DNA of 64,000 nucleotides from Actinomycetales bacterium (GCA_016710385.1 JADJVX010000018.1:682001-746000), one strand, 5' to 3'. Counted from the first letter of the stretch, positions 9,342 through 18,801 are shown. The notes: generated from the sequence alone by a model not told the origin. Made by a program: numbers and translations.

Positions 9342-9449
9342 GTCGCCTCCTTGACCGAAGGCGGGTCCCCCCGGCCTTCGCTATGGCTTTACAGGATCTT
9401 TCCGAGCTCTCTTCCCTTGCTCGTCTTCCGTCGCCTATCCTCGACAGAG

Positions 9450-9477
9450 TTCGATAATCGGACACCGGAATTCGATA
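9450..9477. promoter_or_regulatory. Direct repeats TTCGATA, candidate operator of the liv/IclR divergent promoter
   Basis: TTCGATA occurs at 9450-9456 and again at 9471-9477, exactly 21 bp apart (two helical turns), in the 176-bp gap between livK and the divergent IclR gene. The AT-rich repeats stand out in GC-rich DNA. Spacing and position suit an operator; binding by the neighbouring regulator is inference. Confidence 0.4.
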
Positions 9478-9517
9478 TGTGGAGAGTTCCGCTTCAGCGT
9501 AGAGGGGTGCGGGTGCC

Positions 9518-10225
9518 TTGGCAACGATCGTTCCGGAATCGAGATCTTCGTCATCCGACGGTCGTCCCGCGTCTCAAACTCTGGACCGCGGTCTTCGCAT
9601 CCTGGAACACGTCACCGAGTCCAACGGCCCTCTGACGGTAGCGGATGTCGCAACCGGGGTGGCGATGCATCGGTCAATTACCTACCGGATGTTGCGCACC
9701 TTGGAAGACCACGGGTTGCTCTCTCGGGACTCACAGGGTCGCTACCAGCCCGGCGCCGGCCTGGCCGTCCTCGCCGGCCGGTTCACCCCGGCTCTGCGGG
9801 CCCGGGCCGGACGACACCTGCTGCGACTGGCCGTCGCCACCGACAAGACCGCGTTCCTCGTCGTCCGGCACGGCGACGAAGCGGTCGCGGTCGAAGTCGT
9901 CGAACCCCCAGCAGCCACGGCTCACGTGAGTTACCGCCCCGGGTTGCGCCATCCCGTTGACCTCGGCGCTCCGGGACTGGCCCTGCTCGCCGGTGAACCG
10001 CCGCGACCCCACGAACGGCCAGAGGTCACCGTCGCGCGCACCGAGGGGTGGGCGTACACGGAGAGCGAGGTCATCATGGGCTTCTGCGCGGTGGCGGCTC
10101 CGGTCATCGACACGGCCGGGGTATGCCGTGGGGCCATCTCGGTCGTGTATGCCGGTCCGACCGATCTGACTGCCCTGGGTGAGGTCGTATGCCGTCACGC
10201 CCAAGGACTCGGGTCCGAACTCTAG
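9518..10225 (+). CDS. IclR-family transcriptional regulator
   Basis: 235 aa starting at TTG 9518, with an AGAGGGG element about 12 bases before it. Residues 20-85 form the IclR winged helix (SQTLDRGLRILEHV, then DVATGVAMHRSITYRMLRTLEDHGLL); the rest is the IclR effector-binding domain. IclR proteins bind palindromic or repeated operators as dimers or tetramers and respond to small molecules. Its divergent position suggests that it controls the liv transporter operon and itself. The effector is unknown. Confidence 0.85.
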   Translation: MATIVPESRSSSSDGRPASQTLDRGLRILEHVTESNGPLTVADVATGVAMHRSITYRMLRTLEDHGLLSRDSQGRYQPGAGLAVLAGRFTPALRARAGRHLLRLAVATDKTAFLVVRHGDEAVAVEVVEPPAATAHVSYRPGLRHPVDLGAPGLALLAGEPPRPHERPEVTVARTEGWAYTESEVIMGFCAVAAPVIDTAGVCRGAISVVYAGPTDLTALGEVVCRHAQGLGSEL

Positions 10226-10258
10226 GGGCGCCCTGGGGTCGCGTTCCGCGGGCCCATT

Positions 10259-10489
10259 TCAGTCGCGGCCGCGGACCTCGCCCTTGTCCTTGGTCGACAG
10301 CAGGCCCTCGGTGCGCTCGCGGGTGGCCGAGGCAACCGACTCGGTGCGCTCACGCACCCGGGCAACGACATGTTCGCCATGCGGAGTGAGCATGTCGCGG
10401 CCGGCGCGCCGGGCCGGAACCACCACGGCCAGGACGACGCCGAGGCCCAAAGCCAGGCACAGGAGCATCGCGAGGACGAGAGCAGTCAT
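10259..10489 (-). CDS. Small single-helix membrane protein
   Basis: 76 aa from ATG 10489, chosen because a TAGGGGTC element lies directly upstream; a start at 10531 would add 14 residues. One hydrophobic helix (residues 1-25, ALVLAMLLCLALGLGVVLAVVV) is followed by a basic, Arg/Glu-rich tail predicted to be cytoplasmic. It lies just downstream of smc on the same strand (about 100 bases), a position where similar small proteins occur in actinobacteria. No function can be assigned. Confidence 0.6.
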   Translation of the reverse strand: MTALVLAMLLCLALGLGVVLAVVVPARRAGRDMLTPHGEHVVARVRERTESVASATRERTEGLLSTKDKGEVRGRD

Positions 10490-10586
10490 GACCCCTAGGG
10501 TCGCAAACTTCCCGGCCTTCGGCGACCGCAACCCGCCGGGGTGGTGTTCCAGATCACAGGTAAGTCGGTTCCCGCGGGAGGGCAGA

Positions 10587-13500
10587 TCAGGCGAGGTCGC
10601 GCATCCGCTGGGACACGACGGTCGTGACGCCGTCGCCGCGCATCGTCACCCCATACAACGCATCGGCGATCTCCATCGTCTTCTTCTGATGGGTGATGAC
10701 GATGAGCTGGCTGGAGTCGCGCAACTCCTCGAAGAGGATGAGCAGCCGCCCGAGGTTGGCGTCGTCGAGGGCTGCCTCGACCTCATCCATGATGTAGAAC
10801 GGGCTCGGTCGGGCCTTGAAGATCGCCACGAGCAGCGCGACCGCGACCAGCGAACGCTCCCCTCCGGACAGCAGCGAGAGGCGTTTGATCTTCTTCCCGG
10901 GTGGCCTGGCCTCGACCTCCAGTCCAGTGGTCAACATATTCGCCGGGTCGGTGAGCACCAGGCGCCCCTCACCCCCGGGGAACAGCCGGGAGAACACCGC
11001 CTCGAACTGTGCCGCTGTGTCGTGGAAGGCCTCGGTGAAGACCCGTTCCACTCGCTCGTCCACCTCGCGCACGATGTCCAGCAGGTCGCGCTTGGAGGTG
11101 CGCAGGTCCTCCAGCTGGGTGGTGAGGAAGGTATGCCGTTCCTCCAGCGCCGCGAACTCCTCCAGGGCCAACGGGTTGATCCGGCCCAGCGCGGCCAACT
11201 GCCGCTCCGCAGTGCGTAGCCGGCGCTCCTGGACCTCCCGGACGTAGGGCACGGGGTCCGGGACGGGAGCGTCGGGGTCGCTGGAGATCACCACGGCCGG
11301 CACCAACTGATCGGGGCCGTATTCGGCGACGAGCGTCTCAGCAGCGACCCCGTATTCGTCCAGCGCCCGGGCCTGCAGGGTCTCGATGCGCAGCCGCTGC
11401 TGGGCTCTGGCCACCTCGTCGCGGTGCACCGAGTCGGTCAGCTCGCGCATCTGCTCCTGCAGGACCGCCAACTCACGCCGCAGCACGGTCATCCGTGCGT
11501 CACGCTCAGCGCGCTCGCGCTCGCCGACCTGGCGCTGCTCGTCGGCCCGGGCCGCGCTGGTGCGCAACACCTGCACGGCATACGCTGCGCCCGCCCGCAC
11601 GGCGTGGGCCGTGCGCGCCTCCCTGGCCCGACGCTCCCGGCGGGCGGCCTGCGCGGCCCGCGCCGCCTCCTCGGCCACCGCCGCGGACTCGAGGGCATCG
11701 GCGCGTTCCACCAGCGCCCGGTCGCGCTCCTCCCGGGTGCGCAGCGTCAGGCGCATTTCGGTCTCGTGGGCTCGGGCCGCGCGCGCGGTCTGCTCCAGGG
11801 CGTCGCGGCGCTCGGTGTCGGCGTCACCTTCGTCCCCCGGTTCGGCCTGCGCGGCACGCAGCCGAGCCACGAGCTCCGCGTGGTCGGCACGGTCACGCTC
11901 GAGGGCCTCGGCGCCGGCGCGGATGGCCGTTTGGGTCCGGTCGGCCTCAGCGCGGGCACTGCGAACTGCGGCGCCGAAGGCCCCGAGTTGTTCGGCCACA
12001 GCCGCCATCCGGGCATCCGAGTCGTGCAGCCGCTCCAGGGCTGCCGCGACCTGCCCGGAAATCTCTTCGGTGGTCGCGGTAAGTGCGGCCCTGGCAAACC
12101 TGGCCTGCTCCGACTCCCGGGCTGCGGCCTCGGCATGCGCCCGGGCCTCCTCCATCGCTGCGGTGATCTCCAACTGGCTGGGAGCACCGCTGCCGCCCCG
12201 CGCGAATCCCGGGGCGAGCACGTCACCGGCCGGGGTCACGGCCACGAGCCCGGCATCGGCAAGAGTCCGAGCGACTCTGACGTCGTCGGCCAAGGCGACC
12301 CGGTCGAGCAATTGGTCGACCGCCCCCCGGATGCGGTCGTCGGCCTGCACGACCGCCCGGGCCCAGCGCGCCCCGGCGGGAAGTGCGGGCCAGGTCGCCG
12401 CATCGCTCGGGCGGGCACCTGCGGCAACGAGCAGCCCCGCGCGGCCGGCCTCGGCGGCACGCAGGCGTCCGATGTGGTGCACGGCGTCGGCCATACTCTC
12501 GACGGCCACGGCATCGGCCGCCCACCCCAGGGCGGCAGCGACGGCCCCTTCGTGGCCTGGTTCGACGTGCACGAGCTGCGACAGCGAGCCCAACACGCCG
12601 CGCGAGTCCTCCCCCTGCAACAGGGCGGCGACACCGTCCTTGACCGACAGGCTCATCGCGAGGGCATCGGCGCGGGCAGCAGCGGCGGAGCGGGTGCGAT
12701 CGGCGTCGCGCTCGGCGTCGACGAGGCGCGCCACCTCCGCCTGCAATCGCGACAGTTCCGCGGCCGCGGACTCGTATGCCGTGTCGAGGCCTTCTTCACC
12801 CTCCTCCTCGACAGCGATCGAGGCTTCCAGCGTGGCGAACTCGCGCTCGGCGGCTGCGGCGCGGGCCGTCGACGCGGCCTCGGTGTCGCGAAGGCGCCCG
12901 ATCTCGGCCTCCCGGGCCTCGATCCGCGAGGCCCGGGCGGCGACCTGCCCAGCCAGCGTGGCGAGTCCCTCACGGCGGTCGGCCGCAGCGCGGGCGAGCG
13001 CCGCGAGGCGGTGCTGCTCGACGGCATACTCCTGCTCGGCAGCCGTGCGGGCGGCGACCGCCTCCCGCAGTTCGGCCGCGGCCTGCTCGATCTGATCGAC
13101 CAGGACCGTGTGTTGCTCCCTCAGGTCGGTGGCCTGGGCGCGCAGCAGTTGGGGGTCACGCGCCGGGGTCGCCTCGGGGCCGTCGTCGTCCTCGGCGAGC
13201 AGGCGGACCCGCTCACCGGCGAAGGTCGCGATCGCTGAGAGTCGTTCCACGAGGCGTGCGAGCGTGAACCACCGGTCCTGCGCCTGAGCCAGCAGCGGGC
13301 GCGCGGTGTCCGCCTGTCGCTCCACCTGATCCAGATCGGCCGAGAGGACGCCGACCTCGTGCTCGATCTCGGTGCGCCGCGCGATGAGAGCGGTCTCGTC
13401 GGCGACTTCCTGTTCCAGTGTGGCCGTGAGTTGCACCAGGTCGTCGGCGATGAGCCGCAGCCGCGCGTCGCGCACCTCGGCCTGGATGGTCCCGGCCTTG

Positions 13501-14138
13501 CGGGCCGTCTCGGCCTGGCGACCCAACGGCCCTAGCTGGCGCCGGATCTCGGTAGTGAGGTCCTTGACCCGAGTGAGGTTGGCCTCCATCGCTTCGAGCT
13601 TGCGCAGTGCACGTTCCTTGCGCTTACGGTGTTTGAGGACGCCCGCTGCCTCCTCGATGAAACCGCGTCGCTCTTCGGGAGTCGCCCGCAGCACGGCGTC
13701 GAGTTGACCCTGCCCGACAATGACGTGCATCTCGCGGCCGATTCCGCTGTCAGACAACAGTTCTTGCACGTCGAGCAGTCGACAGGTGGTGCCATTGATC
13801 GCATATTCCGACCCGCCGTTGCGGAACATGGTGCGACTGATCGTCACCTCGGAGTAGTCGATCGGCAAGGCACCGTCGGTGTTGTCGATGGTCAGCGCGA
13901 CCTCGGCCCGCCCCAACGGTGCCCGTCCGGCGGTGCCGGCGAAGATGACGTCTTCCATCTTGCCGCCGCGCAGGCTCTTGGCACCTTGCTCGCCCATGAC
14001 CCAGGCCAAGGCATCGACGACATTGGACTTCCCCGAACCGTTGGGGCCGACGATGCAGGTGATCCCGGGCTCAAGACGCAGCGTGGTCGCTGACGCGAAG
14101 GACTTGAAGCCCTTGAGGGTCACGCTCTTGAGATACAC
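10587..14138 (-). CDS. smc: Chromosome segregation ATPase SMC
   Basis: 1183 aa, full length for bacterial SMC. The N-terminal head carries Walker A GPNGSGKSN (residues 31-39). Two long coiled-coil arms rich in Ala/Arg/Glu flank a hinge around residues 500-650. The C-terminal head has the ABC signature LLSGGERSL and Walker B FYIMDEVEAALDD. SMC dimers with ScpA/ScpB load near parS and extrude DNA loops during segregation. Chorismate mutase, acylphosphatase and an M3 peptidase lie upstream on the same strand. Confidence 0.97.
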   Translation of the reverse strand: MYLKSVTLKGFKSFASATTLRLEPGITCIVGPNGSGKSNVVDALAWVMGEQGAKSLRGGKMEDVIFAGTAGRAPLGRAEVALTIDNTDGALPIDYSEVTISRTMFRNGGSEYAINGTTCRLLDVQELLSDSGIGREMHVIVGQGQLDAVLRATPEERRGFIEEAAGVLKHRKRKERALRKLEAMEANLTRVKDLTTEIRRQLGPLGRQAETARKAGTIQAEVRDARLRLIADDLVQLTATLEQEVADETALIARRTEIEHEVGVLSADLDQVERQADTARPLLAQAQDRWFTLARLVERLSAIATFAGERVRLLAEDDDGPEATPARDPQLLRAQATDLREQHTVLVDQIEQAAAELREAVAARTAAEQEYAVEQHRLAALARAAADRREGLATLAGQVAARASRIEAREAEIGRLRDTEAASTARAAAAEREFATLEASIAVEEEGEEGLDTAYESAAAELSRLQAEVARLVDAERDADRTRSAAAARADALAMSLSVKDGVAALLQGEDSRGVLGSLSQLVHVEPGHEGAVAAALGWAADAVAVESMADAVHHIGRLRAAEAGRAGLLVAAGARPSDAATWPALPAGARWARAVVQADDRIRGAVDQLLDRVALADDVRVARTLADAGLVAVTPAGDVLAPGFARGGSGAPSQLEITAAMEEARAHAEAAARESEQARFARAALTATTEEISGQVAAALERLHDSDARMAAVAEQLGAFGAAVRSARAEADRTQTAIRAGAEALERDRADHAELVARLRAAQAEPGDEGDADTERRDALEQTARAARAHETEMRLTLRTREERDRALVERADALESAAVAEEAARAAQAARRERRAREARTAHAVRAGAAYAVQVLRTSAARADEQRQVGERERAERDARMTVLRRELAVLQEQMRELTDSVHRDEVARAQQRLRIETLQARALDEYGVAAETLVAEYGPDQLVPAVVISSDPDAPVPDPVPYVREVQERRLRTAERQLAALGRINPLALEEFAALEERHTFLTTQLEDLRTSKRDLLDIVREVDERVERVFTEAFHDTAAQFEAVFSRLFPGGEGRLVLTDPANMLTTGLEVEARPPGKKIKRLSLLSGGERSLVAVALLVAIFKARPSPFYIMDEVEAALDDANLGRLLILFEELRDSSQLIVITHQKKTMEIADALYGVTMRGDGVTTVVSQRMRDLA

Positions 14139-14195
14139 GCTGCTGGTGGCTTCCTGACGATGGTGCGGGTCGAAGTGATCCGAGGCGGGCCCAGG

Positions 14196-14528
14196 TTACT
14201 CGGCGGGGGCCGGCGCTGGCTGCGCCGCCGACGCCGCAGTGGATCCCGCGATCTGTTCGTGGTGATGGATGACCTCGGCAATGATGAAGTTGAGGACCTT
14301 CTCCGCGAAGACCGGGTCCAGCCCCGAGGCAGCGGCGAGGCTTCGCAACCTGGTCAACTGTTGCTCCTCGCGGCCGGGATCGGAGGGCGCCAGGCCGAGA
14401 TCTGCCTTGAGATGACCGACCCGCTGGGTGCACCGGAAGCGTTCGGCCAGCAGGTAGACCAAGGCGGCGTCGAGGTTGTCGATGCTCGCGCGCAGGGCGG
14501 CGAGTTCCGGGGGCACGGTCACGGGCAC
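14196..14528 (-). CDS. Chorismate mutase, AroQ type
   Basis: 110 aa from GTG 14528 (GTG 14522 is also possible). The short all-alpha chorismate mutase pattern is visible: LAALRASIDNLDAALVYLLAERF, then RVGHLKADLGL and the final helix VFAEKVLNFIIAEVIHHH. It converts chorismate to prephenate for Phe/Tyr synthesis. The Arg and Lys that bind chorismate in the AroQ fold correspond to R13 and K41 here. The Ala/Pro-rich last 15 residues are variable. It precedes smc with a 57-base gap. Confidence 0.88.
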   Translation of the reverse strand: MPVTVPPELAALRASIDNLDAALVYLLAERFRCTQRVGHLKADLGLAPSDPGREEQQLTRLRSLAAASGLDPVFAEKVLNFIIAEVIHHHEQIAGSTAASAAQPAPAPAE

Positions 14529-14585
14529 GAGGGTATGCCGTACAGCCCACTCTGTGCGCTCCCGGTGCCGCCGCGCCCCTGCGGT

Positions 14586-14876
14586 TCAGCGTTCGCGGAA
14601 TCCCACGACGCCGTCATGGGGCTGGGCCCACTGGCAGACGACCGAGGTGACCCGGCCCGGGCGACGGTGTGTGGAGGGTTGGGCTCGCAACAGCTCGGCC
14701 AGGGCGTCCAAGGCCTGCGTGGGTCCCTGGGCGACGACCTCGACCCTGCCGTCCTCGAGATTGCGGGCGTGTCCGACCAGGCCGAGCTCCAGAGCTCGGG
14801 ACCGGGTCCACCAGCGAAAGCCGACTCCCTGGACGTGCCCCGACACGAAGGCCGTGAGCCGCTCAGTGGTCACCAC
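14586..14876 (-). CDS. acyP: Acylphosphatase
   Basis: 96 aa, GTG start at 14876. It has the acylphosphatase signature GHVQGVGFRWWTRSRALELG (phosphate-binding loop with Arg) and the downstream G-A-R-N catalytic Asn segment (VGHARNLEDGRVEV). The enzyme hydrolyses acyl phosphates such as carbamoyl or aspartyl phosphate in the cytoplasm. Acylphosphatase between fpg and smc is a conserved actinobacterial arrangement; here the M3 peptidase and the island separate it from fpg. It begins six bases after the peptidase stop. Confidence 0.93.
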   Translation of the reverse strand: MVTTERLTAFVSGHVQGVGFRWWTRSRALELGLVGHARNLEDGRVEVVAQGPTQALDALAELLRAQPSTHRRPGRVTSVVCQWAQPHDGVVGFRER

Positions 14877-14882
14877 CGCACC

Positions 14883-16811
14883 TCACTCGGCAAGGTACGC
14901 GGCATACGCGTCGAAGGTGTAGGGCCGACCGAGGAAGTCCTCCACGAGGTCGGCAGCATCCCGCGACCCACCTGGGCGCAGAATCCGGTCGCGGTAGCGC
15001 GCAGCGACGTCGACGTCGAACATGTCGTCACGATCGAAGGCCGAGAAGAGGTCCTTAGCGATGACGAGTGACCAGGCGTAGGTGTAGTAGGCGCTCGAAT
15101 ACCCTTCCAAATGGCCGAAACTCGCTGCGAAATGGGTGTCGGGCAAGTAGGGGAAGAGGGAGTACTTCGCCTGCAGAGCGCGGGTCGCCTCGGTGAAGTC
15201 GGCCGGGCGCTCGGTGTGGAACGTGTAGGACATCGCCGCGTAGAACATCTGCGTGCGCTCGCGATAGCCCTTGCCGAAGTTGTCGGCAGTGCGCATCTTG
15301 GCCACCAGTTCAGCGGGGATCGGCTCCCCGCCGAGGGTGCGGGCGAAGGTGCGCAGGACGTCGGCGTCCCAGGCCCATTCCTCGAGCATCTGGCTGGGTG
15401 CCTCGACGAAATCCCATTCGGTCACGACGCCGGAGAAGCGCACCCAGCGCTGGTCACCGCCGAGCACGTGGTGCAGCAGGTGGCCGAACTCGTGGAACAG
15501 GGTGACGACCTGATCGTGCTCCATGAACCCACGCGGGAAGTTGCACACCAGGACGCCCTCGGGCAGCTGCCGCCCCGCCACTCCGGGACGCAGGTCGAAC
15601 TGAGCCGCGTGTTTGTACTTGCCCTCCCGCGGGTGCAGGTCGAGGTAGATCCGGCCCAGGCGCGGCCCCGCGGCGTCGCCTTCATGGACGTCGTATGCCG
15701 CGACGTCGCCATCCCAGAGCGTGGCGTCGGTGGCGGGCAGATAGGTCAGCCCGAAGAGGCGGCCGGTAACGTCGAGCAGTCCTTGGCGCACCTGGGTGAA
15801 GTCAAAGAAGGTGCGCACCAATTGGGCGTCGACGTCGAGTTGCTCCCGCCGCACGACCTCCTCGTAGAACGCGGCGTCGGGCGTCGAAACCGCGCTGGCC
15901 TCCGGATCGTCCTGGCGCAGTCGCTCGAGCAGCACGCCGAGGTCGCGCTCCCCCGACTCCTGTGCGGCGGCGGAGATCCGATCGATGAACTCCGGGATCG
16001 CCTCGCCGTGCCCGATCATCTTGACTTCGGCGTCATAGTCGGCCCATGAGGCATAGCCCACGAGTCCGGCCAACTCGTGCCGTAGGTCGACCAGCTCGCG
16101 CAGCAGGGCGTCATTGGCGGGCCAGGCGCGGTTGAGGAAAGCCACCCGCAGCGCGTGCCGGGTCTCGCGCACGGTGCAAAAGGTGACGACCGGCACGAGG
16201 TCGGGGTAGTCGGTCGTCACGGTGATCAGGCCGTCTGCGCCGACCGGGTGGACATCGAGCCAGTCCTGCGGCAGGCCGTCTAGTTCGGCCGGGGTGACCG
16301 CGATCGTCTTGACGTCGTCGCGGATGTTCTTGCTGAACTCCTGCCCGACGACGAGCAGCCGCTCGTTGATGGCCCGGATGCGCGCGCGCGTCGTTTCGTC
16401 CTGGTCGACGCCGGCGCGCCGGAAGTCGAGCAGGGTCTTGTCGAGCAGGCGTCGCGCCGAGGGGTCGAGCGCAGATCCGTCGACCGCGGCGAAGATGTCG
16501 TAGAGATCGCGGTCCAGTCCGAGGTCCGTAATGACTTTCTGGACGTCTTGCATCGCCTGCTCGCCGCGGGTCCGCACGGCCTCCACCGGGTGGGCCTCGC
16601 TGAAGAACGACGCCGCGGCCGCGACATTGGCCAGTTCAATCGAGATGTCGTTCCACAGCTCCAAGGCGGTCATCGCGTCCCGCGGACGTTGTTGCTTGAG
16701 TGCGGCGACCAGGTCGGCGGCGCGGGCGAGTCCACTTCGGGCTTTGCCGGCCAGCCAGGGCTCGGCGGCGTCGACGGTCGGCAAGGAAAGGGGCGCCAGG
16801 GAATCGATCAC
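14883..16811 (-). CDS. M3-family zinc oligopeptidase
   Basis: 642 aa from GTG 16811, close to the usual 650-690 aa of thimet/oligopeptidase A enzymes. The zinc-binding motif HEFGHLLHHVLGG is near residue 440, with downstream Glu-rich segments typical of M3 (FVEAPSQMLEEWAWD). M3 enzymes are cytoplasmic and trim short peptides of roughly up to 20 residues. It is the first gene of the peptidase-acyP-chorismate mutase-smc run on the minus strand; its upstream flank is the edge of the accessory island. Confidence 0.92.
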   Translation of the reverse strand: MIDSLAPLSLPTVDAAEPWLAGKARSGLARAADLVAALKQQRPRDAMTALELWNDISIELANVAAAASFFSEAHPVEAVRTRGEQAMQDVQKVITDLGLDRDLYDIFAAVDGSALDPSARRLLDKTLLDFRRAGVDQDETTRARIRAINERLLVVGQEFSKNIRDDVKTIAVTPAELDGLPQDWLDVHPVGADGLITVTTDYPDLVPVVTFCTVRETRHALRVAFLNRAWPANDALLRELVDLRHELAGLVGYASWADYDAEVKMIGHGEAIPEFIDRISAAAQESGERDLGVLLERLRQDDPEASAVSTPDAAFYEEVVRREQLDVDAQLVRTFFDFTQVRQGLLDVTGRLFGLTYLPATDATLWDGDVAAYDVHEGDAAGPRLGRIYLDLHPREGKYKHAAQFDLRPGVAGRQLPEGVLVCNFPRGFMEHDQVVTLFHEFGHLLHHVLGGDQRWVRFSGVVTEWDFVEAPSQMLEEWAWDADVLRTFARTLGGEPIPAELVAKMRTADNFGKGYRERTQMFYAAMSYTFHTERPADFTEATRALQAKYSLFPYLPDTHFAASFGHLEGYSSAYYTYAWSLVIAKDLFSAFDRDDMFDVDVAARYRDRILRPGGSRDAADLVEDFLGRPYTFDAYAAYLAE

Positions 16812-17261
16812 GCCCGGAACTCTATGTCAGGGGCCCGCTCCAGTGCGCGCGTTTGGATCGAGCGCGACCTGGCCAAGCTGCCGACCCGACGTCGGTGCAC
16901 ACTCCCGGTGGAACGGTGTCGTCACCTGGGTACGAGGACCCCCAGCCCAGGGCGCGGGCAGGGGCGTGACCGAGGACAGCCGCCGAGAGCATCGGGACGG
17001 CCTGGCGAGGTCGGTGCCCACCATCCGACGCGGCGACCGCTGGGAGAGGACGAGCAGCATGGCGGCCCTGGCCCGCGTGTCCGAGCCCCTGATGCGACTG
17101 CGACGGAGCGCTCCCACGATGACCCCGGTCAGGACGAGCAGTGCCGAACGGCTGCCCGAGGGCCGATCTTCGGGGCCCGATACCGGTATCGCGCTGTGGT
17201 TGGGAAGACACGCTGGTTGGCCCTCGCTCGCCACCGTCTGCTGGCGACCGTGACCACGGCG
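16812..17261. other. Non-coding or decayed stretch at the island edge
   Basis: About 450 bases with no gene I can support. Several frames are open because of high GC, and a minus-strand frame (16827-17234) has one hydrophobic run (ALLVLTGVIVGAL), but no start signal or family resemblance is evident. The stretch ends at a 20-base copy of fpg sequence. It must also hold the promoter of the M3 peptidase. Confidence 0.4.
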
Positions 17262-17281
17262 AGGGACCGGTCGAAGTAGCC
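17262..17281. repeat. Left copy of the fpg-derived core (candidate attachment site)
   Basis: AGGGACCGGTCGAAGTAGCC, identical to fpg bases 21527-21546 (encoding the Gly-Tyr-Phe-Asp-Arg-Ser-Leu segment). To its right, 17282-17311 resembles the sequence right of the middle copy (both contain GAACC, then TACGTTCA), so similarity extends beyond fpg, as expected of an element end. To its left the sequence no longer matches fpg. Confidence 0.6.
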
Positions 17282-17330
17282 CCCCTCTTTCAGAACCGTA
17301 CGTTCAGGTGTCACATGCTTTCCGGGCGCA

Positions 17331-18563
17331 TCAGCCCAGCGGCTCCCACAGAGATGCCACCGACATGGCCGCCAGACGGTCGCCCGCCCGCTGCCCAGAA
17401 CCCGTCGTCAGGACGACTCCGCCAAGAAACTCGCCACCAAGCCGATCTCGTAGCGCGATCAAGTGCTTGAAGTGCACGGGTCGAGCCGTGGTGCTCGCCT
17501 TGACCTCTACCGCCAGGACCCCGTGTGGGGTCTCGACGATCAGATCCACCTCTGCGCCGTGTCGATCCCGGTAATGGGACAAGGTGAAGTCAGTGGCAGA
17601 CCAGCCCTGCTGCCTCAGGAGCTCGCTGACGACGAAGTTCTCCAGAAGGGGTCCGAAATGGTCCGATCCACGCGGGGAGTTCAGATGCTCCGCGCTCATC
17701 CCGGAGAGTGCCACCGCCAGTGCTGAATCAGTGAGGAATGCCTTCCGCCGCTGGACCTGCCGTTTTGTGAGGTTGCGTGACCAGCTGGGGAGTCGTTCCA
17801 CCAGAAAGAGCGCCTCCAAGATTTCCAGATGTCGCTGAACAGTGGCCCGTGCGAGCCCGAGTTCCTGTGCCAGGCGCTCGAAGACCAGCTCAGCCATCGG
17901 GGCTGCAGACATCATCGCCAGCAGATGACGTAGTGCCGGGACCTGGGCGGGCGCGATGTCTGCCGCATCCCGCTCCACAAGGCGGTTGGCGTAGTCGCGC
18001 AACCACGCGACGCGCAGTTTTGGGCTAAGCCCCTGGACAGCGGGGTAGCCGCCCTTCACGACTCGCTCCACGATATCGACGCGCTCGCTGGCGACCGCCG
18101 AAGGGTTCGCGCCAGCAAGCACAGAAGTCACCCAGTCACTGGGCCGCCGGGAGAGCTCTGCCTGAGCGAACGGATGCAGGCGGATCGTCATGGCCCTGCC
18201 TGCCAAGGAGTCCTCGGCGTTCGGCAGTCTCAGCACGTTTGCTGACCCCGTCAAGATGAACCGGCCGGCTCGGCGATCTCTGTCCACCTCGGCCTTGAGT
18301 GGCAGGATGAGTTCCGGGCAGCGCTGAATCTCATCCACCACGAGGCGGCGCTCACCCGCTGATCGAAGAAATCCGACGGGATCATCTCGGGCGAACGCCC
18401 TTGTCAGGTCGTCGTCCATGGTGGTGAAAACATCAGGCCCGTCCGCCAGCACTCTCACGAGGGTCGACTTGCCCACTTGCCGGGCGCCCTCGACGACCAG
18501 AATCGGCGACGCACCCAAGACTTCGCGGGCCCACGGGTCCACAGCTCTGGGCAGCAAGTCCAC
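17331..18563 (-). CDS. AAA ATPase with DUF4143 domain
   Basis: 410 aa. N-terminal AAA module: Walker A VEGARQVGKSTLV near residue 26, Walker B RRLVVDEIQRCP near 75, sensor segment FILTGSANVL near 103. The C-terminal half matches the DUF4143 pattern (LSHYRDRHGAEVDLIVE near 340, a PD-(D/E)XK-like nuclease motif, followed by VLAVEVKAS). This widespread family is common in mobile or accessory regions; its role is unknown and toxin-antitoxin or defence links have been suggested only by context. Base use is less GC-rich than the surrounding core genes. Confidence 0.85.
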   Translation of the reverse strand: MDLLPRAVDPWAREVLGASPILVVEGARQVGKSTLVRVLADGPDVFTTMDDDLTRAFARDDPVGFLRSAGERRLVVDEIQRCPELILPLKAEVDRDRRAGRFILTGSANVLRLPNAEDSLAGRAMTIRLHPFAQAELSRRPSDWVTSVLAGANPSAVASERVDIVERVVKGGYPAVQGLSPKLRVAWLRDYANRLVERDAADIAPAQVPALRHLLAMMSAAPMAELVFERLAQELGLARATVQRHLEILEALFLVERLPSWSRNLTKRQVQRRKAFLTDSALAVALSGMSAEHLNSPRGSDHFGPLLENFVVSELLRQQGWSATDFTLSHYRDRHGAEVDLIVETPHGVLAVEVKASTTARPVHFKHLIALRDRLGGEFLGGVVLTTGSGQRAGDRLAAMSVASLWEPLG

Positions 18564-18642
18564 ACCGGGAGAGTAGCAGTTCGCCGGGCTGGGGCTGACG
18601 TTTCGCCGGAATGCAACTGACGATTCGCCACGCTTCGAAGCC

Positions 18643-18801
18643 TCAGACGAGCATCGTGGCCCGCGTCCGAGGCCTCGGCTGGCAGCGTGGGCAAAAGAAG
18701 GACGAGCGGTTCATGAAGTGCTCGCGCACAATCGACGTCACGCAGCGCTCACACGGACGCCCCACCTGCCCGTAGGCACTCAGGGACCGGTCGAGTAGCC
18801 C
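18643..18801 (-). pseudogene. Fragment of fpg 3' end (zinc-finger tail)
   Basis: About 105 bases (18680-18781) match the end of the intact fpg (21418-21526) at roughly 90% by eye. Read on the minus strand they encode the C-terminal zinc finger (CERC, REHFMNRSSF, CPRCQPRP) and end at a TGA at 18643. The copy is cut off at its 5' side at the core 18782-18800, where one A is missing, shifting the frame. It marks an old integration or duplication boundary. It differs from the live fpg tail by extra C-terminal residues after CPRCQ, so the two tails are not recent exact copies. Confidence 0.75.
18782..18800. repeat. Middle copy of the fpg-derived core
   Basis: Same 20-base sequence as at 17262 and 21527 but lacking one A (19 bases). 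The fpg tail lies on its left and non-fpg sequence on its right. The right side shares GAACC and TACGTTCA with the flank of the left copy. Confidence 0.6.

Noticed and set aside
17129..17314. Short frame containing the fpg core at 17262
   Set aside because: Only the seven residues from the core resemble Fpg; the rest matches nothing recognisable, so it is treated as a remnant.
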